The notes: generated by a model from the sequence alone, not told the origin. A stretch of 64,000 bases of DNA from Microbacterium caowuchunii (GCF_008727755.1 NZ_CP044231.1:1302001-1366000); one strand, 5' to 3'. Numbered from the stretch's first letter, positions 49,279 to 58,487 are shown. Numbers and translations are program-made.

Positions 49279-49635
49279 TGGGCGGTGACAAGACCCCGCT
49301 CACCCCCGGGCACGACCTTGCTGGCACCGTCATCCGTACCGGCGCGCGTGCAGGGCTTCCAGCCCGGTGACGAGCTCTACGCTCGCCCGCGGGATCACCG
49401 GATCGGCACGTTCGCCGAACGCATCGCTGTCCACGAAGCCGTGCCGGGGTGTCGTGTGAGTTCCTGCTGATGCGCGCCAGCGGCGACCAGCTGCGGCAGA
49501 TCGCCGAGCTCGTCGACGCCGGCACGATCCGCACCGTCGTCGGCGCGACATTCCCCTTCGACCAGACCCCGCAAGCACTCGCGTCCCTCTCCCGGGGAGG
49601 CGCCCCCCGGCAAATCCGTCATCACCATCCCCTGA
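49279..49635 (+). pseudogene. decayed zinc-less NADP-dependent alcohol dehydrogenase
   Basis: Fragments of a medium-chain dehydrogenase appear in changing frames. The first is GGDKTPLTPGHDLAGTVI, then after a frameshift VQGFQPGDELYARPRDHRIGTFAERIAVHE. The whole cofactor-binding middle (about 150 residues) is missing. The C-terminal part reads IAELVDAGTIRTVVGATFPFDQTPQALASL and, after another shift, GKSVITIP and a stop. At least two frameshifts and one large deletion make it non-functional. Confidence 0.75.
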
Positions 49636-49772
49636 CGCAGCCGCCCGCTCCTCACCGTCAACCGCCACCGACCAAGGACACCCTGCCCGTGAGCCCTATG
49701 GGGTGCAGCCGACGGTCGAGCTCCCGCGGTGCGATCCCCGTCACTCTTGCCACCTGAGCACGTCGATTTGAC

Positions 49773-49830
49773 GTGCCGTCAGTGAAGGATCGCCTCATAC
49801 CAGCAGGCGGCGATCCTTCACTGACGGCAC
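49773..49830. repeat. perfect 22-bp inverted repeat
   Basis: The arms at 49773-49794 and 49809-49830 match exactly over 22 bp around a 14-nt loop; each contains GTGAAGGATCGCC or its complement. A smaller palindrome, CACGTC-GATTT-GACGTG, lies at 49759-49775 and overlaps the outer edge. It sits about 55 nt past the end of the leftward alpha/beta hydrolase gene, where it could terminate transcription, but there is no T run. Confidence 0.85.
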
Positions 49831-49884
49831 CGAGGGGGCTGTCGGCAGATCACGCCCACCGCCGACAGCGCCCTCGGACAGCAC

Positions 49885-50757
49885 TCAGATCCCGGTGAGT
49901 ATGGACGCGACCGTCTTGCTGCGACGGATGAACCCGGCGTGGGAACTGTCGATCGTGTGCACGGCGAACTCGTTGTGCGGCACGGCCCGGTCAGCGTCCG
50001 CGATCATCCGGTCCTGCAGAGCAGGCGGGATGGAGCGGTCGTGGCTGAGCCGGACGAACGTCCTCGGAATCGTTCCCCAGGTGTTCGGGTCGACCGATCC
50101 GTCGCCCATCATCACAAGCACGGACTCATCCGGTTGCATGATGTTCAGGAAAGCCAAGAACTCCGCCTCGGTTGCTTCCGCCATCGTCGCCTCGTGCAGC
50201 AAGCCGAGCTGCGTCCGGTCAGCAGTGCGATAGTTCGCCCGTCCCGTGCCGATCACTGCAGGGTCGCCGACGGCCACGCCGCCCAGCTCCGTCAACATGC
50301 TGGTGGCGAACTCGGGTTCGGCCATCCACTCGATGGGGTTCGCACGATCGACGCACACCCAGGCCGAAACGTAGACGATGTGTGCGAAGAGTTCCGGCGC
50401 ACGGCTCGCCGCAGCGCCGATCGTGATCCCGCCGAGGCTCGCACCGACGAGCCGCACCGGGCCGGTCTTCGCAAGGGCACGCGCGACGGAGAGGACCGCG
50501 TCGACGTTGTCGTCCAAAGTGACCGTCGCCAGAGTGGAGACTTCGGAACCGAAGGCTTCGAGATCCTGAGGTGCCTGGTAGGACACCGGATACTGGGCCT
50601 GAAGTCCATGACCGGGCAGGTCGATGGCGTATGAGCGGTAACCATCGACCGCCAGCTGCCGCTGCAGTGGCGCCCACATGGACGAGCTCGTGCCGGCCCC
50701 GTGGACCAGCAGAAAGGTGGTCGACGGATCGACGGGAGAGGTGGTTCGTGCATTCAT
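49885..50757 (-). CDS. alpha/beta hydrolase
   Basis: A 290-residue soluble hydrolase. The oxyanion HG motif is FLLVHGAGTSSSMW near residue 17. The nucleophile elbow is GASLGG, and the acid and histidine lie in the C-terminal part (DRAVPHNEFAVHTIDSSHAGFI). The closest patterns are esterases and salicylate-esterase-like or haloperoxidase-like hydrolases. The substrate is unknown. The promoter region carries three direct repeats that suggest control by an activator. Confidence 0.87.
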   Translation of the reverse strand: MNARTTSPVDPSTTFLLVHGAGTSSSMWAPLQRQLAVDGYRSYAIDLPGHGLQAQYPVSYQAPQDLEAFGSEVSTLATVTLDDNVDAVLSVARALAKTGPVRLVGASLGGITIGAAASRAPELFAHIVYVSAWVCVDRANPIEWMAEPEFATSMLTELGGVAVGDPAVIGTGRANYRTADRTQLGLLHEATMAEATEAEFLAFLNIMQPDESVLVMMGDGSVDPNTWGTIPRTFVRLSHDRSIPPALQDRMIADADRAVPHNEFAVHTIDSSHAGFIRRSKTVASILTGI

Positions 50758-51297
50758 GGTTGGTTCCTGTCGCTGAGAAAGAGATCTCTTTCATCGGCAA
50801 CTCGTCGTCGGCCACCCGGGAGGGCACACCGATCGATGCCACCGGCAGGGTGGCGGGGAGCGCCGGCTCAGGCCGAGCGCAGGCGAATGTACTGAAGCAC
50901 CATAAGGTCACCATAGCGTCCCCATAGACGAGCTCATTGCAGCTCTACACTCTCGCCCCGGAGGGCAGGCAAGAAAGGCCCCAACGATCACCCATCCGGC
51001 AGCACTCGACGAACAGAGAAGCCGCGAAAGCCCGCGATTCGGCAGCCAGACAGACGGACAACGAGGGGAAGCCGCCGCTCATCGGCTCAGCGGATCGGCG
51101 CAGCGCGAGCACCGATCTGTGGAGTTCTGAAACGGCGCGGATGCGCCGCCTCCAGCGGGATGTCACGTGAATAGGGTGGTGCACACGCTATGACGCGTGG
51201 GCGCCGAGCGAGACAGTGGGATGCCGACTCCCACGCCCTCGGCGAGGGGTCGCCTCCCGCCCGGAACGGGCGGGAGCATCCACCCGAAAGGACTCTC
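50758..51297. other. intergenic region without a convincing gene
   Basis: The 540 nt between the alpha/beta hydrolase and the membrane protein hold a promoter candidate for the hydrolase with direct repeats (50886-50927). The remainder (about 50930-51180) has only short frames with poor codon character. I see no gene, tRNA or element there. It marks the right edge of the atypical patch that follows the jet operon. Confidence 0.5.
50886..50927 (-). promoter_or_regulatory. activator-type promoter with three 11-nt-spaced direct repeats
   Basis: On the plus strand CACCATAA, CACCATAG and CCCCATAG begin at 50898, 50909 and 50920, exactly 11 nt apart. Read on the minus strand they lie just upstream of TACATT (50886-50891), a good -10 box, with a 6 nt gap. 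Direct repeats of one helical turn placed close to the -10 box are the known layout of SARP-type activator sites. The transcript would run to the hydrolase gene after a leader of about 120 nt. Confidence 0.5.
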
Positions 51298-51750
51298 GTG
51301 CACACGCTCGCACCACGCCCCACCACCGTCAGCGTCGCCTTCTGGATCTGGCTGCTGTCCGCCATCGTCGGCATGGTCTCGGTCGTCAACATGCTCGTGG
51401 CCGTGAACCTCCTCGCCACGATGGCCTCGACGGCCACCGAGGACCTGGAACCCTACTTCCTGCTGACCGGGTTCGGCTTGATCATCGGCTGGGTCGCGGT
51501 CGGCGCCGTCGTCGTCCAGGTGATCCTGTCGGTCTTCTTCCGCGACGGCGCGAACTGGGCACGCATCGTGCTGACCGTCATCGCGGTGCTGTCCCTCACG
51601 CTCGTCTTCAGCGCGCCGGGCGAGGTGTTCAGCTGGGTCTACGTCGTCGCCAACGCGATCGCGGTGGCCTGCTCGTTCGTCCCCGCCTCGAACGGGTACT
51701 TCGCGGGTTCGCGCCGCCGGCGCTCGACGGCCCAGCCGGTCGCAGCGTGA
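51298..51750 (+). CDS. membrane protein, 150 aa
   Basis: A four-helix membrane protein (helices at about residues 12-38, 54-78, 85-105 and 108-130) with a basic C-terminal tail (GSRRRRSTAQPVAA). No family is recognised. The GTG start follows AAAGGA. Its stop overlaps the GTG of the MpaB-like gene, so the two are made together. Confidence 0.75.
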   Translation: MHTLAPRPTTVSVAFWIWLLSAIVGMVSVVNMLVAVNLLATMASTATEDLEPYFLLTGFGLIIGWVAVGAVVVQVILSVFFRDGANWARIVLTVIAVLSLTLVFSAPGEVFSWVYVVANAIAVACSFVPASNGYFAGSRRRRSTAQPVAA

Positions 51751-52634
51751 CCGAGGGCAACCGCTCGCCCGCGTACGCGCCGACGGGCCGCCCGTCGGTG
51801 GTGGAGCGTGGCGCGCACACGACGGACGACGGACTGTTCGGACCGGCGAGCCTCACCTGGCGCCTGCACGCCCAGCGCGCCATGATGCTGGTCGGCAGCG
51901 GCGCGGCGACGACGCAGATGCTCAACCCGCGCGTCATGCGGATGATCGACCAGGCCTCGCACTTCCGGCAGAACCCGGAGGCGCGGGCGAAGGGGACGTT
52001 CCAGTACATCATCACGATCACCTACGGCGACACGGCCACGGCGAAGCGCGCGGGCGAGAGGCTGCGGCGCATGCACCAGGCGGTTCTCGCGACCGACCCG
52101 AACACGGGGGAGTCGTACAACGCCGAGGTGGCGGAACTGCTGCTCTGGGTGCACAATACGCTCACCCTGACCGCGGTCCGTGCGTTCCAGCGCTACGGAC
52201 CCGGGCTCACGGATGCGGAGGCCGACGCCTACGTGCGGGAGCAGATCGTCGCCGCCGAACTCGTCGGCATCGACCCCATGCTCGCACCGGAGACGGTCTC
52301 CGAGCTCGAGGAGTACATGGTGCAGGTGCGCTCGTCGCTCGCGATGATCCCCGAAGCGCTCTGGTTCCGGGACATGATGACCGCGCACGGGAAGGGCGTC
52401 GGCGGTCTCGCGGAGAAGTTCGTGAAGGACGCGGCGATCGGGCTCATGCTGCCCGAGCACCGCGCCCTGTTCGGGCTGCAGTTCTCCCGGCGCCGGGACC
52501 GGATGGCGGAGCGTGCCACGAAGGCGCTGTTCGCCCTGATGGACTCCAAGGCCCCGGTGGAACGGGTGATCCCTGATCTCCGGCACCAGGTCGACGTCGC
52601 GGCGTTCGGCGCGCGACGGCAGCCCACCGCATGA
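51747..52634 (+). CDS. MpaB/DUF2236-family oxygenase-like protein
   Basis: A 295-residue alpha-helical protein. FGPASLTWRLHAQRAMMLVGSGAATTQMLNP is the N-terminal DUF2236 signature, and the conserved GTFQYIITITYGD and ELLLWVHNTLTLTA segments follow. In the family, relatives bind heme b and include rubber oxygenase (Lcp) and mycophenolic acid MpaB. The catalytic role of stand-alone actinobacterial members is largely unknown. It is coupled to the membrane protein upstream. Confidence 0.85.
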   Translation: MTEGNRSPAYAPTGRPSVVERGAHTTDDGLFGPASLTWRLHAQRAMMLVGSGAATTQMLNPRVMRMIDQASHFRQNPEARAKGTFQYIITITYGDTATAKRAGERLRRMHQAVLATDPNTGESYNAEVAELLLWVHNTLTLTAVRAFQRYGPGLTDAEADAYVREQIVAAELVGIDPMLAPETVSELEEYMVQVRSSLAMIPEALWFRDMMTAHGKGVGGLAEKFVKDAAIGLMLPEHRALFGLQFSRRRDRMAERATKALFALMDSKAPVERVIPDLRHQVDVAAFGARRQPTA

Positions 52635-52649
52635 CGGGCACCGGGGTGG

Positions 52650-55151
52650 TCACCGCGCGGCGGTGCCCACCCCGGTCCCGGCAGCGCCGCTGAGCGCCGA
52701 ACGGCCGCTCACACCCAGCTTCGTGTACATCCGGCCCAGGTGACCTTCGACCGTGCGCACCGAGAGTACGAGCGCGGCGGCGATGTCGCGGTTCGACAGC
52801 CCGGCGGCGATCATCGCCGCGATCTCGCGCTCCCGCTTCGTCAGCGGCACGGCGCTCGGCTGCGCCGGGCCCGCCGGTTCGCCCAGCAGTGCGCGCAGCA
52901 TCGTCCGGCGGTGCGCCGCCTCCGCCGCGAGGTCCTCGTGCCGCCGCCGCCGCGCGGCGGTCTCGCTCTGCGCGGCCACGTCGGCCGCCACGGCGACCAG
53001 GCCCAGCTCGTGCATCCGACCGCTCATCTGCAGGAGGCCGGCGTCGTCGTCGGCGAGGAACAGTTCGGCGTGCCCGACCTGCGCGGCGTGCACGTCGCCG
53101 TCCAGGTGCGGGGAGAGGGCGGCGAGGCGTGCGGCGGCCTCCGCGTCTCCCGCCCGCACGGCCAGATGCAGGGCGCGCGCGGCGGCACCGAACAGTGACC
53201 GCTGCTCGAGCCGCGCGGCGAGCGCGAGGGCGGACGCGGGCGCACCGCCGGAACCGGCGAGTTCCACGGTCAGCAGGGAGACCTCGTCGTCCGGATGCAG
53301 AACGAAGTTGTCGGTGCGGGGGTGGGCGGCGTACTCCTGCGCAGCGGCCCGCGCCTGAACGAGATCGCCGCGTAGCGCGAACGCCTCGGCGAGCTGCGCG
53401 AGTCCGCGTGGGAGGAAGTCCGCTGGTCCTTCCGTGCGTAGCGTCAGCACCGCGTCGCGAGCGGCATTCAGGGCGGTCGCCGCGTGGCCGGAGGCGAGAG
53501 CCACCTCCGCCTCCGCGATGCGGTGCATGGCGTCGTCGAGCCGGACGGTGTCGGCATGGTGGCGGGCGAGGGAGCCGGCGGCATCCCGCACCGCCGCCGA
53601 GACCCCGGAGGAGCGCAGCACGGCGAGGAAACGCGCCCCGGAGACCTCCTCGGTGACCCAGGCGGACCCGTCCAGATGCCGCGACTCGCGAGCGGCGGCG
53701 CGGAGCGCGTCAGCCGCCTGTGCCGGCCGCCCGAGCTGGACGAGGACGAGCGCATGGATCGCGTCCACGCGCTGCCGCAGGGGGGAAGCGAGCGGTCGCA
53801 CCCGGGCGTGGTCATCGTGCGCCTGGGCGAAGCGCCCGCCGTAGGCCGCATGCAGGACGCGGTGTCCCCGCAGCGCGCGGGCGCCGGGGGAGTCCTCGTC
53901 GCGGGCACGGAGCAGGACGATCGCCTGGTCGAGCACCTCGAACGCGGCATCCACATCGCGCGTGCGCGCGTGCACGACATCTGCTCGAGCCGCCGTGACG
54001 TCGACCCAGAGTTCCTCCACGTCCGCGGGAAGCGGTCCGCTCGGGGGCGTGCGGGCGCGCAGCTCCCGTTCGGCGACGTCGAGGTGGAGCGTCGCGTCCT
54101 CGAGACGGGCGAGCAGACGGGCGGCGATCGCGGCCTGGACGAGCAGGGGGACCGCTGCGTCCGACGATTCCTCTGCCGCGACGCGCGCCGTCGCGATCGT
54201 GAGCGCCGCCGCGTACCGGTGCACGCCGTTCGCCACCGTCGCGGCGGTGAGGGCGAGGGAGGCCGGGATCGCGCGGCCGGTGCGCAGGGCCCAGAGCAGA
54301 GCCGGGATGTCGCCCGGGGCGACGGCCGTGTCTCCGCGGACGAGCCTGCCGAACACCTCCCGGTGGAAGGCTTCGCGCCGATCCGGGGAGGTGGTGCGGC
54401 GGACGCAGTCGCCCACCGCGGGCGGCGTGGTTCGCAGGAAGCCCTCCTCATCGGCGGCGATGAGACCGAGGGTGAGCAGATGCTGCACCGGCGGGGTCGC
54501 GGAGGCCGGCGTGCCGCCGTCGTCCGAGAGGAGATCGCCGGCGGGCATCGGCTCCGTCGCGGCGATCCTCTCCAGCAGGAGGCGCACCTCCGGTCCGAAC
54601 GCGGCGAGCTCGGCATCGATGCGGGTGGAGAGGGTCACCGGGTCGAGATCGGTCTGGAGGTCCCAGGTGCCGCCGCTGCGGATGATCGCTCCGGTCTGCA
54701 GCCCCGCGTCCACGAGCGCCACCAGCACCGCGAAGACCCCCCGGGTGGCACGCCAGAGGGTCCCCGTCAGGCGGGCGCTGGGAGGATCGCCGAGTGCGGC
54801 GGTCAGAGCGCTGACGAGGTGTGCGCGGTCCAGTGGCGCCAGTGCGATCACGGACAGGCGTCCCTCCGCCACCGCCCGGGCGATGCCGGGAGGGAGCGTC
54901 GCGCCGTGACGCGCCGTCAGGATCAGCCGTCGTCCGGCCGGGACAGCCGACGGGGCCGTCGCCGGGGACGTGCGCAGAACCGCCACGCCTGCCGACTCGG
55001 CGGCACGCGCGACATCGTCGGCCAGGCGACTCTTTCCCACGCCCGGCGGACCGGTGATCAGGATGCCGGAACTTTCCGCCGAGGTGAGGGCTGCGAGCGC
55101 CGCATCCTTCTCCCCCGTCCGCCCGGAAGCAGCCCAGTTCGCCCCACGCAT
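52650..55151 (-). CDS. large AAA-type LuxR (LAL) transcriptional regulator
   Basis: An 833-residue regulator. The N-terminal ATPase has Walker A GPPGVGKS (residues 34-41) and a short P-loop domain to about residue 180. A long helical repeat region in the middle (about 320-740) is TPR-like. The LuxR helix-turn-helix lies at residues about 765-825 (LTKREREIAAMIAAGLSNRDIAAALVLSVRTVEGHL). The ATG follows GAGGGAG. It diverges from pepN with 73 nt between starts and ends near the MpaB-like gene. The inducer is unknown. Confidence 0.9.
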   Translation of the reverse strand: MRGANWAASGRTGEKDAALAALTSAESSGILITGPPGVGKSRLADDVARAAESAGVAVLRTSPATAPSAVPAGRRLILTARHGATLPPGIARAVAEGRLSVIALAPLDRAHLVSALTAALGDPPSARLTGTLWRATRGVFAVLVALVDAGLQTGAIIRSGGTWDLQTDLDPVTLSTRIDAELAAFGPEVRLLLERIAATEPMPAGDLLSDDGGTPASATPPVQHLLTLGLIAADEEGFLRTTPPAVGDCVRRTTSPDRREAFHREVFGRLVRGDTAVAPGDIPALLWALRTGRAIPASLALTAATVANGVHRYAAALTIATARVAAEESSDAAVPLLVQAAIAARLLARLEDATLHLDVAERELRARTPPSGPLPADVEELWVDVTAARADVVHARTRDVDAAFEVLDQAIVLLRARDEDSPGARALRGHRVLHAAYGGRFAQAHDDHARVRPLASPLRQRVDAIHALVLVQLGRPAQAADALRAAARESRHLDGSAWVTEEVSGARFLAVLRSSGVSAAVRDAAGSLARHHADTVRLDDAMHRIAEAEVALASGHAATALNAARDAVLTLRTEGPADFLPRGLAQLAEAFALRGDLVQARAAAQEYAAHPRTDNFVLHPDDEVSLLTVELAGSGGAPASALALAARLEQRSLFGAAARALHLAVRAGDAEAAARLAALSPHLDGDVHAAQVGHAELFLADDDAGLLQMSGRMHELGLVAVAADVAAQSETAARRRRHEDLAAEAAHRRTMLRALLGEPAGPAQPSAVPLTKREREIAAMIAAGLSNRDIAAALVLSVRTVEGHLGRMYTKLGVSGRSALSGAAGTGVGTAAR

Positions 55152-55224
55152 CGCATCCACTCCCTCGAACAGATCGATGCTACGGCAGGCGCGTCCGCCG
55201 CTCCGCCGCGTGAAACCATGGAGC

Positions 55225-57717
55225 ATGACCTCTGCGAACCTGACCCGGGAGGAAACGGCCGCGCGATCCGCCGCCGTCTCCGTACGCCGCATCCGCGTCG
55301 AACTCGACCTGAGCGGGGCGCCGGACACGGAACGCACCGGATTCCCCACGACGACCACGCTGGAGTTCGACGCGACGACGGCGCAGACGTGGGTGGACTT
55401 CATCGGCGAGGACGTCCAGCGGATCGTGCTGAACGGTCGCGAGGTGCCCGTCCGGTACGACGGTGCGCGGGTCCTGCTGGACTCGCTCGCCCCCGCCAAC
55501 GTCGCGGAGATCCACGCCACCGGCGCATACAGCCGGTCCGGCGAAGGGCTGCACCGGTTCGTCGATCCGGTCGACGGACAGACCTACCTGTACACGCAAT
55601 ACGAGCCGGCCGACGCGCGCCGGGTGATGGCGTGCTTCGAGCAGCCCGATATGAAGGCGGAGTACACCTTCGTCGTGCACGCGCCGGCCGGATGGGAGGT
55701 GCTGTCCAACCAGCGCGCCGTCGCGGTGCGCGAGCACGACGGCGTGCAGACCGTGGAGTTCGCCCCGACCGCGCCGCTGTCGAGCTACATCACGGCGGTC
55801 GCCGCGGGACCCTACACGCGTGTCACCGGCTCCTGGGCTCGGGACGGGCAACGGATCGACCTCGGCGTGCTGTGCCGTGCGTCACTGGCGCCGTATCTGG
55901 AGGCCGACAAGATCCTCGAGGTCACGCGGCAGGGACTCGATTTCTTCACCGACGCGTTCGCCTTCCCGTACCCGTGGGGAAAGTACGACCAGATCTTCGT
56001 GCCCGAGTACAACCTCGGAGCCATGGAGAATCCGGGACTGGTGACCTTCACCGAGCACTACCTGTCGCGGGGCGCGGCCACGGATGCGCAGCGGGCCGCG
56101 CGGGCGAACACGATCCTGCACGAGATGGCGCACATGTGGTTCGGCGATCTCGTCACGATGCGGTGGTGGGACGACCTGTGGCTGAAGGAGTCGTTCGCCG
56201 ACTACATGGGGGCGCACGCCTCGGCTGCGGCGACCCGGTTCACCGATGCCTGGGTCACCTTCGCGAACCGGCGGAAGGCATGGGCGTACCAGCAGGATCA
56301 GTTGCCGACCACGCATCCGATCGTCGCGGACATCACCGACCTCGAGGCCGCCAAGCTCAACTTCGACGGCATCACCTATGCGAAGGGAGCGTCGGTCCTC
56401 AAGCAACTCGTGGCGTTCGTCGGGGAGGAGGCGTTCTTCGAGGGCGCGCGTCGCTACTTCGCCGCGCACGCGTTCGGCAACACGGAGCTGGATGATCTGC
56501 TCGTCGAGCTGGAGGCGGCATCCGGCCGGGACGTCCGATCCTGGTCCCGGGCCTGGTTGGAGACCAGCGGAGTCTCGACCCTCTGGCTGGAGACCGACGC
56601 GGACGGGACGCGGACGCTCGTGCAGACGGAGCCCCGCCCGCACCGGCTCCGCGTCGGGCTGTACGCGCGCGAGGCGGACCGGCTCGTGCGCCGTGACCAG
56701 CTCGAGCTGGACGTCACCACGGCCCGGACTCCCGTCCCGCTCCCGGATGCCGATCTCGTGCTGCTCAACGATGACGACCTCACGTACGCGAAGATCCGCC
56801 TCGACGACCGCTCGCTGGATACGGTGGCCGCGTCCCTGTCCTCGCTGGATGACGCACTCGCCCGCGGGCTGGTGTGGTCGGCCCTGTGGAACGCGACCCG
56901 GGACGGCGAACTGTCCGCCGCACGATTCCTGGCGATCGTGCGCGCACACGGCCCGGCCGAGTCCCACATCGGGCTCCTCACCGGCGTGACCGCGAACGCC
57001 GCCTTCGCCATGGCGCACTACCTGCCGGATGGTGAGCGCACCGCGCAGCAGGCGGCCTGGCTCCAGGTCACCTGGGAGGCGCTGACCGCCGCCGAGCCGG
57101 GGAGCGATGCCCAGCTGGTGTGGGCGCGTTCCTTCGCAGCGGCGTCGGCCGTGGACGACGCGCGGCTGGAGGACGTGCGGGCGTTGCTGGCGGGGCACGG
57201 CCCCGCCGGGCTGCCGATCGATCCCGATCTGCGCTGGCAGCTGATCACGGCGCTCGCGACGACCGGTCACCTGACGGCGGAGGGCATCTCCGCCGAACTC
57301 GCCCGGGACGACACCGCCAGCGGACGAACGGCCGCCATCCGCGCCCTGGCGTCGCGTCCGGATGCGCGGGTGCGCCAGGAAGCCTGGCGCGCCGCCTGGG
57401 AGGACGACGCGCTGAGCAACGACCACCTGGATGCCGTCATCTCCGGCTTCCGCGCCGGCGGTCGGCGGGACCTCGTCTGCGGGTTCGACGCCGAGTACTT
57501 CGCGCGCATCGAACCGGCGTGGCGATCTCGGAGCATCGAGCTCGCCCGGCGGCTCGTGCTCGGGCTCTTCCCCTCCGCCGAATCGCTGGATGCCGTGGAC
57601 GCCTGGCTCACGGAGCACGCGGACGCGCCGGCTGCCCTTCGCAGGCTCGTGCGCGAACAGCGGGACCACCTGGCGCGGGATCTGCGTGTGCGTGCGGCGC
57701 AGGACCGGCTGCGATGA
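55225..57717 (+). CDS. pepN: aminopeptidase N (M1 family)
   Basis: An 830-residue zinc metallopeptidase removing N-terminal residues from peptides in the cytosol. GAMEN is at residues 265-269, and the zinc site HEMAH is at 299-303 with E322 as third ligand (HExxH-x18-E). The catalytic tyrosine is expected near the GITYAKGASVLKQL segment. A long helical C-domain follows. There is no signal peptide. The stop overlaps the start of the formylglycine-enzyme-like gene (ATGA). Confidence 0.95.
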   Translation: MTSANLTREETAARSAAVSVRRIRVELDLSGAPDTERTGFPTTTTLEFDATTAQTWVDFIGEDVQRIVLNGREVPVRYDGARVLLDSLAPANVAEIHATGAYSRSGEGLHRFVDPVDGQTYLYTQYEPADARRVMACFEQPDMKAEYTFVVHAPAGWEVLSNQRAVAVREHDGVQTVEFAPTAPLSSYITAVAAGPYTRVTGSWARDGQRIDLGVLCRASLAPYLEADKILEVTRQGLDFFTDAFAFPYPWGKYDQIFVPEYNLGAMENPGLVTFTEHYLSRGAATDAQRAARANTILHEMAHMWFGDLVTMRWWDDLWLKESFADYMGAHASAAATRFTDAWVTFANRRKAWAYQQDQLPTTHPIVADITDLEAAKLNFDGITYAKGASVLKQLVAFVGEEAFFEGARRYFAAHAFGNTELDDLLVELEAASGRDVRSWSRAWLETSGVSTLWLETDADGTRTLVQTEPRPHRLRVGLYAREADRLVRRDQLELDVTTARTPVPLPDADLVLLNDDDLTYAKIRLDDRSLDTVAASLSSLDDALARGLVWSALWNATRDGELSAARFLAIVRAHGPAESHIGLLTGVTANAAFAMAHYLPDGERTAQQAAWLQVTWEALTAAEPGSDAQLVWARSFAAASAVDDARLEDVRALLAGHGPAGLPIDPDLRWQLITALATTGHLTAEGISAELARDDTASGRTAAIRALASRPDARVRQEAWRAAWEDDALSNDHLDAVISGFRAGGRRDLVCGFDAEYFARIEPAWRSRSIELARRLVLGLFPSAESLDAVDAWLTEHADAPAALRRLVREQRDHLARDLRVRAAQDRLR

Positions 57718-58457
57718 CCGACGTCGAGATGCGCAGGATCGGCGCCGGCCGCGTCACCCTGCACGACGCCCGGCGCCGGATCCGTCGCGACGTGGAGCTG
57801 GAGGCCTTCGAGATCGGCGTCTACCCGGTGACCGAGGACGTGTTCGCGGAGATGCTCGGCATCGCGGTGTCCCACCCGCGTCGTCCGGTCATCGAGGTGA
57901 GCTGGACGCGCGCCATCCGCTTCTGCAACGCCCTGTCCGAGTGGGAGGGCCTGGATCCCGCCTACCGCTTCGACGGCACGGACGTGACCTGGGACGCGGA
58001 CTCGGACGGCTTCCGTCTGCCGACGGAGGCGGAATGGGAGTACGCCTGCCGGGCGGGATCCAACGCGCCCCAGTACGGTCCGCTCGACGAGGTCGCCTGG
58101 ACGGCGCTCGACGGCGTGCGCTCGCCGCAGAACGTCGGGGGGAAGCTACCGAACCTGAACGGCCTCTTCGACACGCTCGGGAACGTCTGGGAGTGGTGCT
58201 GGGACCTGCTCGACCCGGCGCGATACGGGGACTACCGGGTCTTCCGCGGCGGCGGGTTCTCGGACGACGCGTGGAGCGTGCGCGCATCGGTACGGCGCGG
58301 GGGAGCGCCGGGGGGCGGAGCGGATGACATCGGGTTCCGGGTGGCGCGGGGCGCCTCCGATGATCCGGAGCGCGCACAGGGCTGGTCGCTCAGCGCGGAC
58401 CGGGAACGTGCCGTGCAGGACGGGCCGCTCCCGATCGGCTGGACGCCGCTGCGCTGA
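57714..58457 (+). CDS. formylglycine-generating enzyme (SUMF1)-like protein
   Basis: A 247-residue protein with the FGE/EgtB fold signatures: FEIGVYPVTEDVF, EVSWTRAIRFCNALSEWEGLDPAYR, FRLPTEAEWEYACRAGS, GLFDTLGNVWEWCWD, and FRGGGFSDDAW with IGFRVAR. The two catalytic cysteines of true FGEs in the last segment are absent (SDDAWSVRASVRR replaces the Cys-containing stretch). Activation of a sulfatase is therefore unlikely. EgtB-like iron histidines are also not evident. It is translated in coupling with pepN, and no sulfatase gene is nearby. Confidence 0.82.
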   Translation: MTDVEMRRIGAGRVTLHDARRRIRRDVELEAFEIGVYPVTEDVFAEMLGIAVSHPRRPVIEVSWTRAIRFCNALSEWEGLDPAYRFDGTDVTWDADSDGFRLPTEAEWEYACRAGSNAPQYGPLDEVAWTALDGVRSPQNVGGKLPNLNGLFDTLGNVWEWCWDLLDPARYGDYRVFRGGGFSDDAWSVRASVRRGGAPGGGADDIGFRVARGASDDPERAQGWSLSADRERAVQDGPLPIGWTPLR

Positions 58458-58487
58458 GCGCGCGTCGCGGCAGCCGCGGTGGCGACG

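Noticed and set aside
45623..51297. A relocated jetD in the patch after jetC
   Set aside because: All frames were read for a DUF3322/Toprim-like pattern. The genes present are an exporter, an MFS permease, a phosphatase, a dehydrogenase remnant and a hydrolase.
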